A DNA stretch of 64,000 bases from Nocardia yamanashiensis NBRC 100130 (GTDB lineage: Bacteria > Actinomycetota > Actinomycetes > Mycobacteriales > Mycobacteriaceae), in contig NZ_BDCD01000022.1 in assembly GCF_001613325.1 (NCBI RefSeq), positions 124,001-188,000 on the forward strand. The letters run 5' to 3'. Under the pieces are notes generated by a model. It searched no databases, was not told where the DNA came from, and worked only from the letters and a program-made list of their open reading frames with translations. The first letter of the stretch is position 1. Every line of letters begins with the position of its first letter. A program made the position numbers and the translations under genes. Of this stretch, positions 33,193-44,360 are shown in pieces.

Positions 33193-34143
33193 ATGCGACG
33201 TATGCTGCGGCGTACGCCGGGATCGATGCTGATCTTGGTGATACTGGCGGGGTTATGGACGGCCGCGGCCGGTTCCGCGCGGGCCGAATACCCGGTGGTC
33301 TACAACTTCTTCGCCGGCATCCCCTACGAGCTCGCGAATCCCGGTGGCTCCCTGCCCGGTTCGAACGACTGGAACTGCAAACCCACCGCCGCCCACCCCG
33401 ATCCCGTCGTGCTGGTGCACGGCACCGCCGGTGGGGCACAGACCAATTGGGGCGCGTACGCCCCGCTGCTGGCCAATGAGGGCTATTGCGTCTACTCGCT
33501 GACCTATGGCGCTCTGGACGTCCCCTGGCCGCTGAACGCCATGGGCGGCATGCAGCCGATCGAGACCAGCGGCCAGCAGCTGGCGTCCTTCGTGGCCCGG
33601 GTCCGGGCCGCGACCGGCGCGGACAAGGTCGACTTCGTCGCCCACTCGCAGGGCAATATCGTCGCCCAGTACTTCATCAAGCGGCTCGGCGGCTCCGGGC
33701 ACGTCGGGAACTTCATCGCCATCGCCGCCCCCTGGCTCGGCACCTACGGCGATCAGATGAAGGCCGTGCGCGCTTTCTCCACGGCGCTCGGCGTCTCGAA
33801 CGTCGACGCCCTGCTCGGCGGCGGCGTCTGCACCCCCTGCACCCAGATGACCGGCGGCGCGGACTTCATGACCGCGCTCAACGCCGACGGTATCTACGAC
33901 CCGACCGTCTCCTACACCAACATCATCGGCATCTACGACGAACTGGTGGTGCCCTACTCGATCGGCGTCGTCGAAGCGCCGAACGCGGTCAACCACGTGG
34001 TGCAGGACGGTTGCCCCATCGATTACTCCGATCACCTGGCCATCGCCGGCAGCTGGCGCTCGGCCGCCTTTGCCCTGAACGGTCTCGATCCGGAACATCA
34101 GCGTGATGTGCCGTGCGGGTTCGTGGCCCCCTTCACCGGGTAA
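33193..34143 (+). CDS. Secreted lipase/esterase (LipA/EstB type)
   Basis: 316 residues. A signal peptide (basic RRMLRR, hydrophobic ILVILAGLWTAAA, then SARA cleavage) directs export. The mature alpha/beta hydrolase has the oxyanion strand VVLVHGTAGG, nucleophile Ser in VDFVAHSQGN, and a likely catalytic Asp/His pair near IIGIYDELVVPY and YSDHLA. The CTPC pair may form a disulfide. It resembles bacterial lipase class 2 proteins; substrate probably acylglycerols. ATG 33193 follows TTGGAGGGG. Confidence 0.86.
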   Translation: MRRMLRRTPGSMLILVILAGLWTAAAGSARAEYPVVYNFFAGIPYELANPGGSLPGSNDWNCKPTAAHPDPVVLVHGTAGGAQTNWGAYAPLLANEGYCVYSLTYGALDVPWPLNAMGGMQPIETSGQQLASFVARVRAATGADKVDFVAHSQGNIVAQYFIKRLGGSGHVGNFIAIAAPWLGTYGDQMKAVRAFSTALGVSNVDALLGGGVCTPCTQMTGGADFMTALNADGIYDPTVSYTNIIGIYDELVVPYSIGVVEAPNAVNHVVQDGCPIDYSDHLAIAGSWRSAAFALNGLDPEHQRDVPCGFVAPFTG

Positions 34144-34187
34144 TCATTCGAGCAGACGGGTTTGTTCGCTGTGGGCGTAGCCGGGTC

Positions 34188-34216
34188 GGAAACGATCCCG
34201 GCTACAGCCCCGTTAT
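34188..34216 (+). promoter_or_regulatory. Candidate SigR/SigH-type promoter of clpC
   Basis: GGAAAC (34188-34193), 17-base spacer, CGTTAT (34211-34216). This matches the ECF sigma consensus of the oxidative/heat stress regulators SigR (Streptomyces) and SigH (mycobacteria): GGAA at -35, GTT at -10. A hairpin, GTAGCCGGG (34177-34185) with CCCGGCTAC (34197-34205), overlaps the -35. Confidence 0.5.
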
Positions 34217-34393
34217 GACCTAATGACTCGTGTTGTCGCTGGTTCGCAATAGGGTGGACGGGCGACGTGCGTGACCCCCGACAACTAGAGTGGAGTCGGG
34301 GGAAGCAACCCCAGGGCTTCATGGCAGGCTGACGCACAGTCGGGTACTGAAGCGCCGGATGCCGTTGACAGCGGAGCAGGAAGTGAGGGAGCG

Positions 34394-36946
<2,553 letters not shown>

Positions 36947-36970
36947 TCCGAAAGGCCCAGCGAGACAACG

Positions 36971-37006
36971 GAAGCCCCGCACACCCACTCAGGTGTGCGG
37001 GGCTTC
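36971..37006 (+). terminator. clpC terminator
   Basis: Fifteen-bp perfect stem GAAGCCCCGCACACC (36971-36985) with GGTGTGCGGGGCTTC (36992-37006), 6-base loop; no T-run. It lies between clpC and the convergent LLM oxidoreductase gene, so may serve both strands. Confidence 0.85.
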
Positions 37007-37116
37007 CGCGTATCCGCCCGCCGAAATTCCCTGGCGGCGCCGACTATTCACCCGTAGAACTGGCTATCCGCCGCGGTCTCACCGAAGTCCCGGCCTGAGC
37101 TCCCGGGTAGCGCAGG

Positions 37117-37911
37117 TCAGCGGAAACGGGCCAGCACGGGAGCCATGGGCCGGGCGAGTTCGGCGGGGACCAGCAGTTCGTCGATGCCGTATTTCTCGCG
37201 ACGGTATTCCAGCAGTTCGGCGGCCGCCCCCGGATCGGCGGGCAGCAGCGCGGCGGAGTCGGCCGCCCGCAACTGTTCGATGGTCACGCCCAGGTGCTTG
37301 GACATGAAGTAGGGCAGCTGCTCGCCGATCCCGACCAATTGCAGGCTGAAGGCGATCGGCCGGTCGGTGTGATCGCGCACGGTGGCCACGATGCCGGCGA
37401 GCTCCTGTTCGGTGGCCGCGGGCTGGACGGCCAGGTGGATGCGGTCGGCGAGTTCGGCGGCGGTGGCCAGCATGCGCGGCCCGGAGGCGGCGAGCACGAT
37501 CGGCGGGGCGGGTCGCACCGTCGCGCGCACGGCCACGATGACGTCCACCAGCTGCTGTCGCCGCTGCCCGGCGGAACCCCAGGCCACCCCGAGCTTTTCG
37601 GCCTCGCCGGCGGCGTCCGGACGGCCGGAGCCGAGTCCGAGTTCGAACCGGCCGTCCGAGAGCAATTGCAGCGCGGACACTTCGCGGGCGGTGGCGGCGG
37701 GAGTGCGCAGGGGGGCGGCCAGGACGTTGGGGCGCAATCGGATTCGTTCGGTGACGGCGGCCGCGGCGGCCAGGGCGGGCAGGGGCGAGGGGGTGTAGAG
37801 GGTGTCGGGGAGCAGCAGGACCGAATAGCCCTGCGCTTCCGCGTCCTGGGCGGTGCGCACCCATTCGGAACCGGATCGAGGGGCGGTGACTAGGCCGAAG
37901 TTCATGCTCAT
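37117..37911 (-). CDS. LLM-class (F420/flavin-dependent) oxidoreductase
   Basis: 264 residues, slightly short for the luciferase-like monooxygenase family. The barrel landmarks are FGLVTAPRSGSEWVRTAQDAE near the start, RLRPNVLAAPLRTPAATARE, and DGRFELGLGSGRPD, the usual cofactor-binding segment. In actinobacteria such proteins often use F420H2, but the cofactor cannot be fixed here. No neighbour shares its strand, so it is probably a single-gene unit; substrate unknown. Two in-frame starts, 37911 and 37905, are equally possible. Confidence 0.83.
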   Translation of the reverse strand: MSMNFGLVTAPRSGSEWVRTAQDAEAQGYSVLLLPDTLYTPSPLPALAAAAAVTERIRLRPNVLAAPLRTPAATAREVSALQLLSDGRFELGLGSGRPDAAGEAEKLGVAWGSAGQRRQQLVDVIVAVRATVRPAPPIVLAASGPRMLATAAELADRIHLAVQPAATEQELAGIVATVRDHTDRPIAFSLQLVGIGEQLPYFMSKHLGVTIEQLRAADSAALLPADPGAAAELLEYRREKYGIDELLVPAELARPMAPVLARFR

Positions 37912-38106
37912 GCTTCGAGCATGCGCGGGGCGGATTGCCGGGGAATCTGTTTGCGGACGGTATCTCGACTACGTCCGGGTACGTACGGGCGTCAACGGGG
38001 ATCGACCCGATCCGCCGGTCCTGCAAGGAAAAGACACGGTGGGCCGTAAGCGCCCGGTCGTACCGTCGGGGTCGTTCACATGGCCGAATCGCAAGGGTTG
38101 AAACCG

Positions 38107-38766
38107 ATGACGAATCCGAATCTCACGCTGATCGCGGTACTGCTGGACCGTTCCGGGTCGATGCAGTCCATCAAGTCCGATACCGAGGGCGGCTTCGCGG
38201 CCTACATGCAGGAACAGCGCGATTCCGCGGGCCGCGACGAGATCGTCGAGGTGACCCTGGCCCAGTTCGACACCGAATACGACCTGGTCTACGCCAATCG
38301 CCCACTGCCCGCGGTCCCGCCGCTGCAACTGCAACCGCGCGGCATGACCGCCCTGTACGACGCCGTCGGCCGTCTGATCACCGATGTGGGCGCGGAACTC
38401 GCCGCCCGCCCGGAGTCCGCCCGCCCCGGCACCGTCGTGGTGGTGGTCCTCACCGACGGCCACGAGAACTCCAGCAAGGAATGGACGCATCCGGCCGTCC
38501 GCGCCCTGATCACCCAGCAGCAGGACGTCTACAACTGGAACTTCCTGTTCCTGGGCGCGAACATGGACGCCGTCTCGATCGGCACCGCCATGGGTTTCGC
38601 CCCGCAGCAGTCCATCACCTATGCCGCCGGGGCACAGGGTGTTTCGAATGTCTTCCGGGCCGCCGCACGCAATACCTCGGACCTGAAATCCCAGCGGCAC
38701 CTGCATGCCCGGGCGCGCCGCGGCTTCACCGATCAGGAGCGCCACGAATCCAATCCCGGCAGCTGA
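38107..38766 (+). CDS. VWA domain protein
   Basis: 219 residues. A von Willebrand factor A fold covers most of it, with the MIDAS start LLDRSGSMQS, the conserved Thr of RGMTALYDAVG, and VVVVLTDGHENSS as the last metal-binding strand. No signal or membrane segment, so it is probably cytoplasmic. A basic tail (RHLHARARRGF) ends it. ATG 38107 (MTNPN) follows AAGGG; ATG 38080 is possible. Function unknown. Confidence 0.83.
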   Translation: MTNPNLTLIAVLLDRSGSMQSIKSDTEGGFAAYMQEQRDSAGRDEIVEVTLAQFDTEYDLVYANRPLPAVPPLQLQPRGMTALYDAVGRLITDVGAELAARPESARPGTVVVVVLTDGHENSSKEWTHPAVRALITQQQDVYNWNFLFLGANMDAVSIGTAMGFAPQQSITYAAGAQGVSNVFRAAARNTSDLKSQRHLHARARRGFTDQERHESNPGS

Positions 38767-38767
38767 T

Positions 38768-39430
38768 TCACTGCCAGCCCGGCCGCACCAGCCCCGATTC
38801 GTAGGCCATGACGACCAGCTGGGTGCGGTCCCGGGCATTGAGCTTCAACAGGATCCGGCTGACGTGGGTGCGCGCGGTGGCGGGACTCATGAACAGCCGC
38901 TCGGCGATCTCGGCATTGGTGAGCCCCTCGGCGACCAGCGCCATGACCTCGCGTTCCCGGTCGGTGAGTTCCGAGAGCTGCGCCGCCGGTGCGGGTTTGG
39001 CGTGCGTGGCGAATTCGGCGACCAGGCGGCGGGTGACGCTGGGGGAGAGCAGCGCGTCACCGCCCGCCACCACCCGAATGGCTTTGATCAGATCGGCGGG
39101 TTCGGTGTGCTTCACCAGGAACCCGGTGGCCCCGGCGCGCATCGCCTCGAAGACGTATTCGTCGAGCTCGAAGGTGGTCAGCACGACCACCTTCACGCCG
39201 GTGAGCGCGGTATCGGCGGCAATGGCGCGGGTGGCGGCCAGCCCGTCGAGCACCGGCATGCGGATGTCCATCAGCACCACGTCGGGCGCGTGTTCGCGCG
39301 CCAGCCGCAGCGCCTGCTCACCGTTGTCGGCCTCGCCGACCACCTCGATATCGTCCTGGGCATCGAGCAGCGCCACGAATCCCGCCCGCACCAGCGCCTG
39401 ATCGTCGGCGATCACCACTCGAATGCTCAA
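38768..39430 (-). CDS. NarL/LuxR-type response regulator
   Basis: 220 residues. The receiver domain (1-120) has acidic residues VVIADDQ, phosphoacceptor Asp55 in LMDIRMP, the Thr of VVLTTF and the Lys of GFLVKH. The LuxR helix-turn-helix is LTDREREVMALVAEGLTNAE through SPATARTHVSRIL. It lies 28 bases after the histidine kinase gene on the same strand and is surely its partner. Likely target: the ABC exporter genes divergent from the kinase gene, as often seen for such pairs; this is inference. Confidence 0.93.
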   Translation of the reverse strand: MSIRVVIADDQALVRAGFVALLDAQDDIEVVGEADNGEQALRLAREHAPDVVLMDIRMPVLDGLAATRAIAADTALTGVKVVVLTTFELDEYVFEAMRAGATGFLVKHTEPADLIKAIRVVAGGDALLSPSVTRRLVAEFATHAKPAPAAQLSELTDREREVMALVAEGLTNAEIAERLFMSPATARTHVSRILLKLNARDRTQLVVMAYESGLVRPGWQ

Positions 39431-39458
39431 GGCCCGTCCTTCCTGTCGAATATCGAAG

Positions 39459-40697
39459 TTACGCAGCCGGTTCCGGCCGGGCCAGATGGGTGGGCAGCCG
39501 CGCCGTCACCCGGAATCCACCGTCCACCTTGGGTTCCGCCGAGAGCTGCCCGCCCAGCGCCCGCACCCGTTCGGTCATCCCGGTGATCCCGTGCCCGCCG
39601 CTGGAAGCCGGCGCCGGCGCCCGCGTGGGCTTGGTGTTGTCGATGGTCAATTGCAGCCGATCGGCCGAATAGTTCAGCGTGACAAGCACACTCGCTCCGG
39701 GCGCGTGCCGCACCACATTGGTCAGCGACTCCTGCACGATCCGCGCCGCCGCCACATCCACCACGGCGGGCAGCCGCTGTCGCGCTCCCGTCACCGCCGT
39801 GTGCACCACCAGCCCGGCGGCGCGAGCGGGCGCGGTGAGACTGTCGAGATCGGTAATGCCCACGGTGGGCGCGGTCGGCGCGGTGATGGTCCCCGCATTG
39901 CTGGTCCCCGCCCCCGCCCGGATGGACCGCAGCAGCGCGTGCACCTCGCCGAGCGCGTCCTTGCTCGCCGTCTTGATGGCCGCCAGCGCGGTGGCCGCCT
40001 GCTCCGGTTTGCGGTCGATGAGCTCCAGCGCCACCGAGGACTGCACATTGATCAGCGACAGGCTGTGCGCCAGCACATCGTGCAGTTCCCGCGCGATGGC
40101 CAGGCGTTCCTCACTGGCGCGTTGCTCCCGTTCGGCGAGTTCCCGCGCCTGTTCGGCGTGTTCGCGTTCCCGTTCGGCCTGTTCGTTGCGCCGCGCCTCG
40201 TCCTCGCGTTCGCGCCGCGCCCGCACCGCCGCCCGCCGCTGCCGCAGCCCCTCGGCGATGGCCACCAGCACGACCAGCCACGCCAGCAGCCCGAATTCCT
40301 GCCACGCATCGGTGTCGTAGCCGCGCCATCCGGGCACCGGCCAGACCATCAGCAGATAGCCGACCGGTACCAAACCGTAGGTGTGCCAACGTGATCCGCG
40401 CACCCCGGCGGTGAGGAACGCGATCACCAGCGAGATGAACACCGGCCCGTACCCGTACCCCGCGAGCATGAACGCGCACGTCGCCGCCAGCACGCCGTAG
40501 AACACCGCCAGCGGATACCGATTGCGCGCCGGCAATAGCAGCGGCCCCGCCACCAGCAGCAGGTACCCGATCACGTCCAGTTCCCGGATCCCGGTCTGAT
40601 GCCGATTGGCCAGCGTGCCCGCCCCCACTTGCACGACGGCGACGATCGCGGCGAGCGCGATATCCCACCGTCCGACTCGTCCCCCACTCGACTCCAT
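39459..40697 (-). CDS. Two-component sensor histidine kinase (NarL partner type)
   Basis: 412 residues. Four to six membrane helices fill residues 12-150 with almost no outside loop, typical of sensors that watch the membrane itself. A long charged coiled-coil (about 155-200) leads to the HisKA_3 dimerisation motif with phospho-His206 in LARELHDVLAHSLS. The ATPase domain ends with a glycine box SSGGHGITGMTERV. Co-transcribed with the response regulator. Its neighbours across the divergent promoter encode an ABC exporter, suggesting an envelope-stress or drug-response module. Confidence 0.92.
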   Translation of the reverse strand: MESSGGRVGRWDIALAAIVAVVQVGAGTLANRHQTGIRELDVIGYLLLVAGPLLLPARNRYPLAVFYGVLAATCAFMLAGYGYGPVFISLVIAFLTAGVRGSRWHTYGLVPVGYLLMVWPVPGWRGYDTDAWQEFGLLAWLVVLVAIAEGLRQRRAAVRARREREDEARRNEQAEREREHAEQARELAEREQRASEERLAIARELHDVLAHSLSLINVQSSVALELIDRKPEQAATALAAIKTASKDALGEVHALLRSIRAGAGTSNAGTITAPTAPTVGITDLDSLTAPARAAGLVVHTAVTGARQRLPAVVDVAAARIVQESLTNVVRHAPGASVLVTLNYSADRLQLTIDNTKPTRAPAPASSGGHGITGMTERVRALGGQLSAEPKVDGGFRVTARLPTHLARPEPAA

Positions 40698-40823
40698 AGC
40701 TGCACGGTAATGCCGTACACCCCCTGGCGGCAGCCGCTACGCCCGAAATACGTCTGGATACGTACGCCCGATCGCGCCCCGCGCCGGATGTTCCGCCGCA
40801 GGTCGGAGCGGATTCTGGAAGCC

Positions 40824-41795
40824 ATGAACGAAGCAGCATCTGACAGCGTCGATCGCGAGCCCTCCGTGGTTACGCGGGCTGCCGCCTCCGGGCTTGACGC
40901 GACCGACGCGGTAGTCAGCACCGACCGGTTGACGAAACGCTACGGCTCCCACACCGCAGTGGACGCCGTGAGCATGAGCGTCCAGCGCGGTGAGATCTAC
41001 GGTTTCCTCGGCCCGAACGGGGCGGGCAAGACCACGACCCTGCGCATGCTGGTCGGCCTGATCCGGCCGTCCGAGGGCGCCGCGACGGTGCTCGGGCAGC
41101 GGCCCGGTGATCCAGATACCTTGCGCCGCATTGGAGTTCTGATCGAAGGCCCCGGCTTCTACCCGTATCTCTCCGGCCGCGACAACCTCCGGGTGCTGGC
41201 CGAATACCGCGGGGCCGGGCGCGACGAGGTGGAGCAAGTGCTCGGCCGGGTCAAGCTCACCGAGCGCGGCGACGACAAGTTCCGCACCTACTCGCTCGGC
41301 ATGAAGCAGCGCCTGGGCGTGGCCGCGACCCTGCTCGGCCGTCCCGACCTGCTGATTCTCGACGAACCCACCAATGGTCTCGATCCGGCCGGCATGGCCG
41401 AGATGCGGGAGCTCATCACCGGTTTGGCCGCCGACGGGCACACCGTCGTGCTGTCCAGTCACCTGCTCAGCGAAGTGCAGGAGATCTGTGACCGCGTCGG
41501 CGTCATCTCCGGTGGCCGGCTGCTCACCGAGTCCACGGTGCGTGAACTGCGCGGCGCGGCATCGCTTTTCGTGCGCGCCGACCCGCTCGAGCTGGCTTTC
41601 CCGGCGGTGCGCCGGGTGGTCGGCGATCGATCCGCACTGCTGACCGCCACCGGCATCAGAGTCGACGCCGGTGCGGCACAGGCGCCCGCGGTAGCGCGTG
41701 CGGTCATCGGGGCGGGCGCGGACCTGCTGGAACTGCGCAGTGACGAGAAATCCCTGGAAGAAGTGTTCTTCGAGATGACGGAGTCGGTGAAATGA
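40824..41795 (+). CDS. ABC transporter ATP-binding protein (drug-export type)
   Basis: 323 residues. Walker A GPNGAGKTT, signature YSLGMKQRLGVA and Walker B LLILDEPTNGLDP are present. The long C-terminal part after the ATPase is typical of the DrrA/BcrA-like group that energises antibiotic or lipid export. ATG 40824 (MNEAAS) is chosen after CTGGAAG; the frame opens 225 bases earlier across the divergent promoter. The stop overlaps the permease start (ATGA). Substrate unknown. Confidence 0.92.
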   Translation: MNEAASDSVDREPSVVTRAAASGLDATDAVVSTDRLTKRYGSHTAVDAVSMSVQRGEIYGFLGPNGAGKTTTLRMLVGLIRPSEGAATVLGQRPGDPDTLRRIGVLIEGPGFYPYLSGRDNLRVLAEYRGAGRDEVEQVLGRVKLTERGDDKFRTYSLGMKQRLGVAATLLGRPDLLILDEPTNGLDPAGMAEMRELITGLAADGHTVVLSSHLLSEVQEICDRVGVISGGRLLTESTVRELRGAASLFVRADPLELAFPAVRRVVGDRSALLTATGIRVDAGAAQAPAVARAVIGAGADLLELRSDEKSLEEVFFEMTESVK

Positions 41796-42640
41796 GAGAC
41801 CTGCTGTCCGCCACCCGGGCCGAACTGCTGCGCCTGCGCAAATGGCCCGCCTTCTGGATCGTGCTGGGGACGTGGATCCTGTTGAATCTCACGTTCGCAT
41901 ATCTGTTCAACTATCTGGCCTACACCACCGGCGACAGCGGCCGGATGTCCAATGGCCAGCCGCGAGAAGTGTTGTTGCAGTTGATGCTTCCGGCCGCCGT
42001 GCCCGAGGTGTTCACGCAGGGCATGGCCATGTTCGGCGGGGCGCTCATGCTGGTGCTCGGCGCACTGGCCACCGGTAGCGGCTACGGCTGGGGGACTTGG
42101 AAAACCGTTCTCACCCAAGGGCCTTCGCGGGCCGCGGCGGTGGGCGGCGTGGTGGTGAGCCTGGCCGCGACGGTGGTGGCGCTGGTGCTGGCCGCCTTCG
42201 TCGTCGATACCGGCGTGGCGGCGCTGATCGCCTCGACCCAGGGGCAGTCTCTCGCCCTGCCGCCGGTGAGCCGGATCGTGCTCGGAATCGCCACCGGCAC
42301 CGCGATTCTCGGCATGTGGACCCTCGCGGGGGCGGTGATCGGCGTGATCGCCCGAGGACCGGCGCTGGCCGTGGGCCTGGGCCTGGTCTGGGTATTGGTG
42401 GTGGAGAACCTGCTTCGAGGGGTAGCGGGCATCTTCTCGCCCATCGAGGCGATCACCGATCATCTGCCCGGTACGGCCGCGGGCTCATTGGCCGGAGCCA
42501 TGCGCACCACGGGCGGCCCCGCCACCCCCGGAGTGCTGGATGTGTTGAGCCGCAACGAATCCCTGCTCACTCTCGCCATCTACGTGGCGCTGTTCGTGGC
42601 GGGCACGGTATTCCTGATCCGCCGCCGCGATATGGCCTAA
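41792..42640 (+). CDS. ABC transporter permease
   Basis: 282 residues with six predicted membrane helices and the ABC-2 arrangement: a short cytoplasmic N-terminus (ATRAELLRLRKWPAFWIVLG), and WGTWKTVLTQGPSR between helices two and three, which is the usual coupling helix. It is coupled to the ATPase gene by ATGA. Its stop codon overlaps by 4 bases the end of the convergent TetR gene. Confidence 0.88.
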   Translation: MRDLLSATRAELLRLRKWPAFWIVLGTWILLNLTFAYLFNYLAYTTGDSGRMSNGQPREVLLQLMLPAAVPEVFTQGMAMFGGALMLVLGALATGSGYGWGTWKTVLTQGPSRAAAVGGVVVSLAATVVALVLAAFVVDTGVAALIASTQGQSLALPPVSRIVLGIATGTAILGMWTLAGAVIGVIARGPALAVGLGLVWVLVVENLLRGVAGIFSPIEAITDHLPGTAAGSLAGAMRTTGGPATPGVLDVLSRNESLLTLAIYVALFVAGTVFLIRRRDMA

Positions 42641-43239
42641 TCGAATACGCCGACGGCCAGTCTGCCGAGCGCGGTCTTGATCTCCTCCGAGGTCAGGCCG
42701 CGCTCGCGCTGCTGTTGGTAGACCTCCGCGGCGAGCGGAGCCAGCAGTGCGTCCACCAGTGAATCGGGCTGCGGCACAGCGCCTTCGGTGAGCAGCGACC
42801 GCACGTGCACGACCCAGAACTGATAGGCCCCGGTCCGGAACCGGGCACTGCCGGCCTCCGCGCCGAGCACCAGGTTGGCGTGGGTGTCCAGCAGTTCGAC
42901 CATGGCGGCGTAGAAGGCGGCCAATCGCTGCGCGGGCGGCGCGCCGGGACCCAGCGGTGGCTCGCCGCGCAAAAGCTTTTCCTGCAAAGCCCTTTCGTGC
43001 TCGTCCAGCAGCGCGACGGCGATCGATCCCACATCCGGATAGCGCCGATACAGCGTCCCCCGCCCCACCCCGGCCGCCTTGGCGATGTCGTCCATGGTCA
43101 CCGTGCGCGGATCGCGCGACCCGAACAGTTCGGTGGCGGCCGCCAGGATCTTGGCCCGATTGCGGGCCGCATCGGCGCGTTCGACCGGCGCGGCGGGCGT
43201 CGAGAGATCGTTCAGCAGCGGTAGCCCGACGGGTTTCAT
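42637..43239 (-). CDS. TetR-family transcriptional regulator
   Basis: 200 residues. N-terminal helix-turn-helix: RAKILAAATELFG, then DDIAKAAGVGRGTLYRRYPD, the TetR signature. The C-terminal ligand domain is unassigned. I prefer the ATG at 43239 (MKPVG) to a TTG at 43275. It is divergent from the azoreductase-SMR pair, and two palindromes GGACA-N3-TGTCC lie in the shared 103-base promoter region, so self-repression and control of that pair are likely. Inducer probably a quinone, azo or guanidinium-like compound, by inference from the targets. Confidence 0.9.
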   Translation of the reverse strand: MKPVGLPLLNDLSTPAAPVERADAARNRAKILAAATELFGSRDPRTVTMDDIAKAAGVGRGTLYRRYPDVGSIAVALLDEHERALQEKLLRGEPPLGPGAPPAQRLAAFYAAMVELLDTHANLVLGAEAGSARFRTGAYQFWVVHVRSLLTEGAVPQPDSLVDALLAPLAAEVYQQQRERGLTSEEIKTALGRLAVGVFD

Positions 43240-43265
43240 GCAGCTCACTGTAGCCGTCACGGAAT

Positions 43266-43286
43266 AAGTGGACAAGCTGTCCGGTT
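43266..43286. promoter_or_regulatory. TetR operator O1
   Basis: Contains the 13-bp palindrome GGACA-AGC-TGTCC (43270-43282). The whole 21-base arm is the reverse complement of 43308-43328 at 19 of 21 positions. It includes TGGACA (43269-43274), the likely -35 of the azoreductase promoter. Confidence 0.7.
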
Positions 43287-43297
43287 ATCGCTATCGT
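43269..43297 (+). promoter_or_regulatory. Promoter of the azoreductase-SMR pair
   Basis: -35 TGGACA (43269-43274), 17-base spacer, -10 TATCGT (43292-43297). The -35 lies inside operator O1 and O2 covers the expected start of transcription, so a bound TetR dimer pair would block it. Confidence 0.55.
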
Positions 43298-43307
43298 TCG
43301 ATTCATC

Positions 43308-43328
43308 AACCGGACAGAATGTCCACTT
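43308..43328. promoter_or_regulatory. TetR operator O2
   Basis: Contains GGACA-GAA-TGTCC (43312-43324). Its centre is 42 bp from that of O1, four turns of the helix. Confidence 0.7.
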
Positions 43329-43342
43329 GAATGGAGAACGTC

Positions 43343-44008
43343 ATGCCGAACCTGCTGCACCTCGACGCCAGCGCCCGCCGCACCTCGATCAGCCGCGAGC
43401 TCAGCGGCGTGTTCGCCGACGCCTGGCGGGCCGAGCACCCGGACGGCGGCTACGTCTATCGCGACCTGGCGGCCGAGCCCGTCCCGTTCATCGGCGAGGC
43501 GTGGACCGAACTCTGCGATCTGGTGCTGGCCCGGCTGCTCCCCGCCGGACCGGGCAGCATCGACCTCGATCGGCTCCCGGAACTGGTGAATTCCCCTGCG
43601 CAGCAGGCGGCTTGGGCCATCGTCGAACCGCTGTTGCGCGAGGTGCGCGCCGCCGACGTGGTGCTGATCGGCACCCCGATGTACAACTACTCGATCCCGG
43701 CCGCGCTCAAGGCCTGGCTGGACCAGATCACCTTCCCGCGAATGTCGCTGGCCCCCAGCCGTTTCGTGGTGACCAGCGCCCGCGGCGGGGCGTACTCGCC
43801 CGGCGCGCCCAAGGCGATCTACGACTACCAGGAGCGCTACCTCCGCGACTTCTTCGCCGGCCATTTCGCCGTCGAGGACACCGCCTTCGTGCACGCGGAA
43901 CTGGCCAACTCCCGCCAGGATCCCGGCCTGGCCCACCTGCGCGACCAGCACGACGCGTCCTATGCGGCGGCCCTGGAAGCGGCCCGCCGCCTCGGCAAGG
44001 AGTACTGA
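43343..44008 (+). CDS. FMN-dependent NADH-azoreductase-type oxidoreductase
   Basis: 221 residues, flavodoxin-like fold. LLHLDASARRTSISRELS is the phosphate-binding start, TPMYNYSIPAALKAWLDQI is the hallmark of the AzoR/NQO-like family, and SARGGAYSPG follows. Such enzymes reduce quinones and azo or nitro compounds by two electrons. ATG 43343 follows TGGAGAA; ATG 43331 is less likely. It is transcribed with an SMR exporter and is divergent from a TetR regulator, which suggests detoxification of a redox-active compound. Confidence 0.9.
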   Translation: MPNLLHLDASARRTSISRELSGVFADAWRAEHPDGGYVYRDLAAEPVPFIGEAWTELCDLVLARLLPAGPGSIDLDRLPELVNSPAQQAAWAIVEPLLREVRAADVVLIGTPMYNYSIPAALKAWLDQITFPRMSLAPSRFVVTSARGGAYSPGAPKAIYDYQERYLRDFFAGHFAVEDTAFVHAELANSRQDPGLAHLRDQHDASYAAALEAARRLGKEY

Positions 44009-44009
44009 A

Positions 44010-44330
44010 ATGAACTGGCTCATCCTCGGTTTGGCCGGCCTGGTGGAGATCGCGTGGTCGCAGTCCATCAAGCCGACCCAGAATTTCACCAAGCCGCTGG
44101 CCACCCTGATCTGCTTCGTGCTGGCCGCGGTCGCCGTCTACCTGCTCTCCTATGCCATGCAATCGCTCCCGGTCGGCACCGCCTACGCGGTCTTCACCGG
44201 CATCGGCGCGGTGGGCGCCATCGGCCTCGGCGTGATCGTGCAGAAGGACCCGCTCAGCGCGGGCCGGGTGCTCGCGCTGGCCATGATCGTCGGCGGCATA
44301 GTGCTGGCAAGGGTGACCAATCCCGAGTGA
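44010..44330 (+). CDS. SMR-family exporter, SugE/Gdx-like
   Basis: 106 residues, four membrane helices. Small multidrug resistance proton antiporters work as antiparallel dimers. The central Glu of helix one is in LVEIAWSQSIKPT, and PVGTAYAVFTGIGAVGA is the helix-three signature. The first helix contains the Trp-Ser and Lys pattern nearer to the SugE/Gdx (guanidinium exporter) group than to EmrE, but subtype is not certain. It starts one base after the azoreductase stop. Confidence 0.88.
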   Translation: MNWLILGLAGLVEIAWSQSIKPTQNFTKPLATLICFVLAAVAVYLLSYAMQSLPVGTAYAVFTGIGAVGAIGLGVIVQKDPLSAGRVLALAMIVGGIVLARVTNPE

Positions 44331-44360
44331 CGTGCGCGCGGGGCGGTATCGTGCCGCCCC

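Noticed and set aside
34228..34260. ClgR box in front of clpC
   Set aside because: GTCGCTGGTTCGCAAT looks vaguely similar to ClgR sites, but the right half does not fit the CGC...GCG symmetry.
37912..38106. Small gene in the 195-base gap before the VWA gene
   Set aside because: Short frames exist, but they lack ribosome-binding sites and any recognisable sequence.
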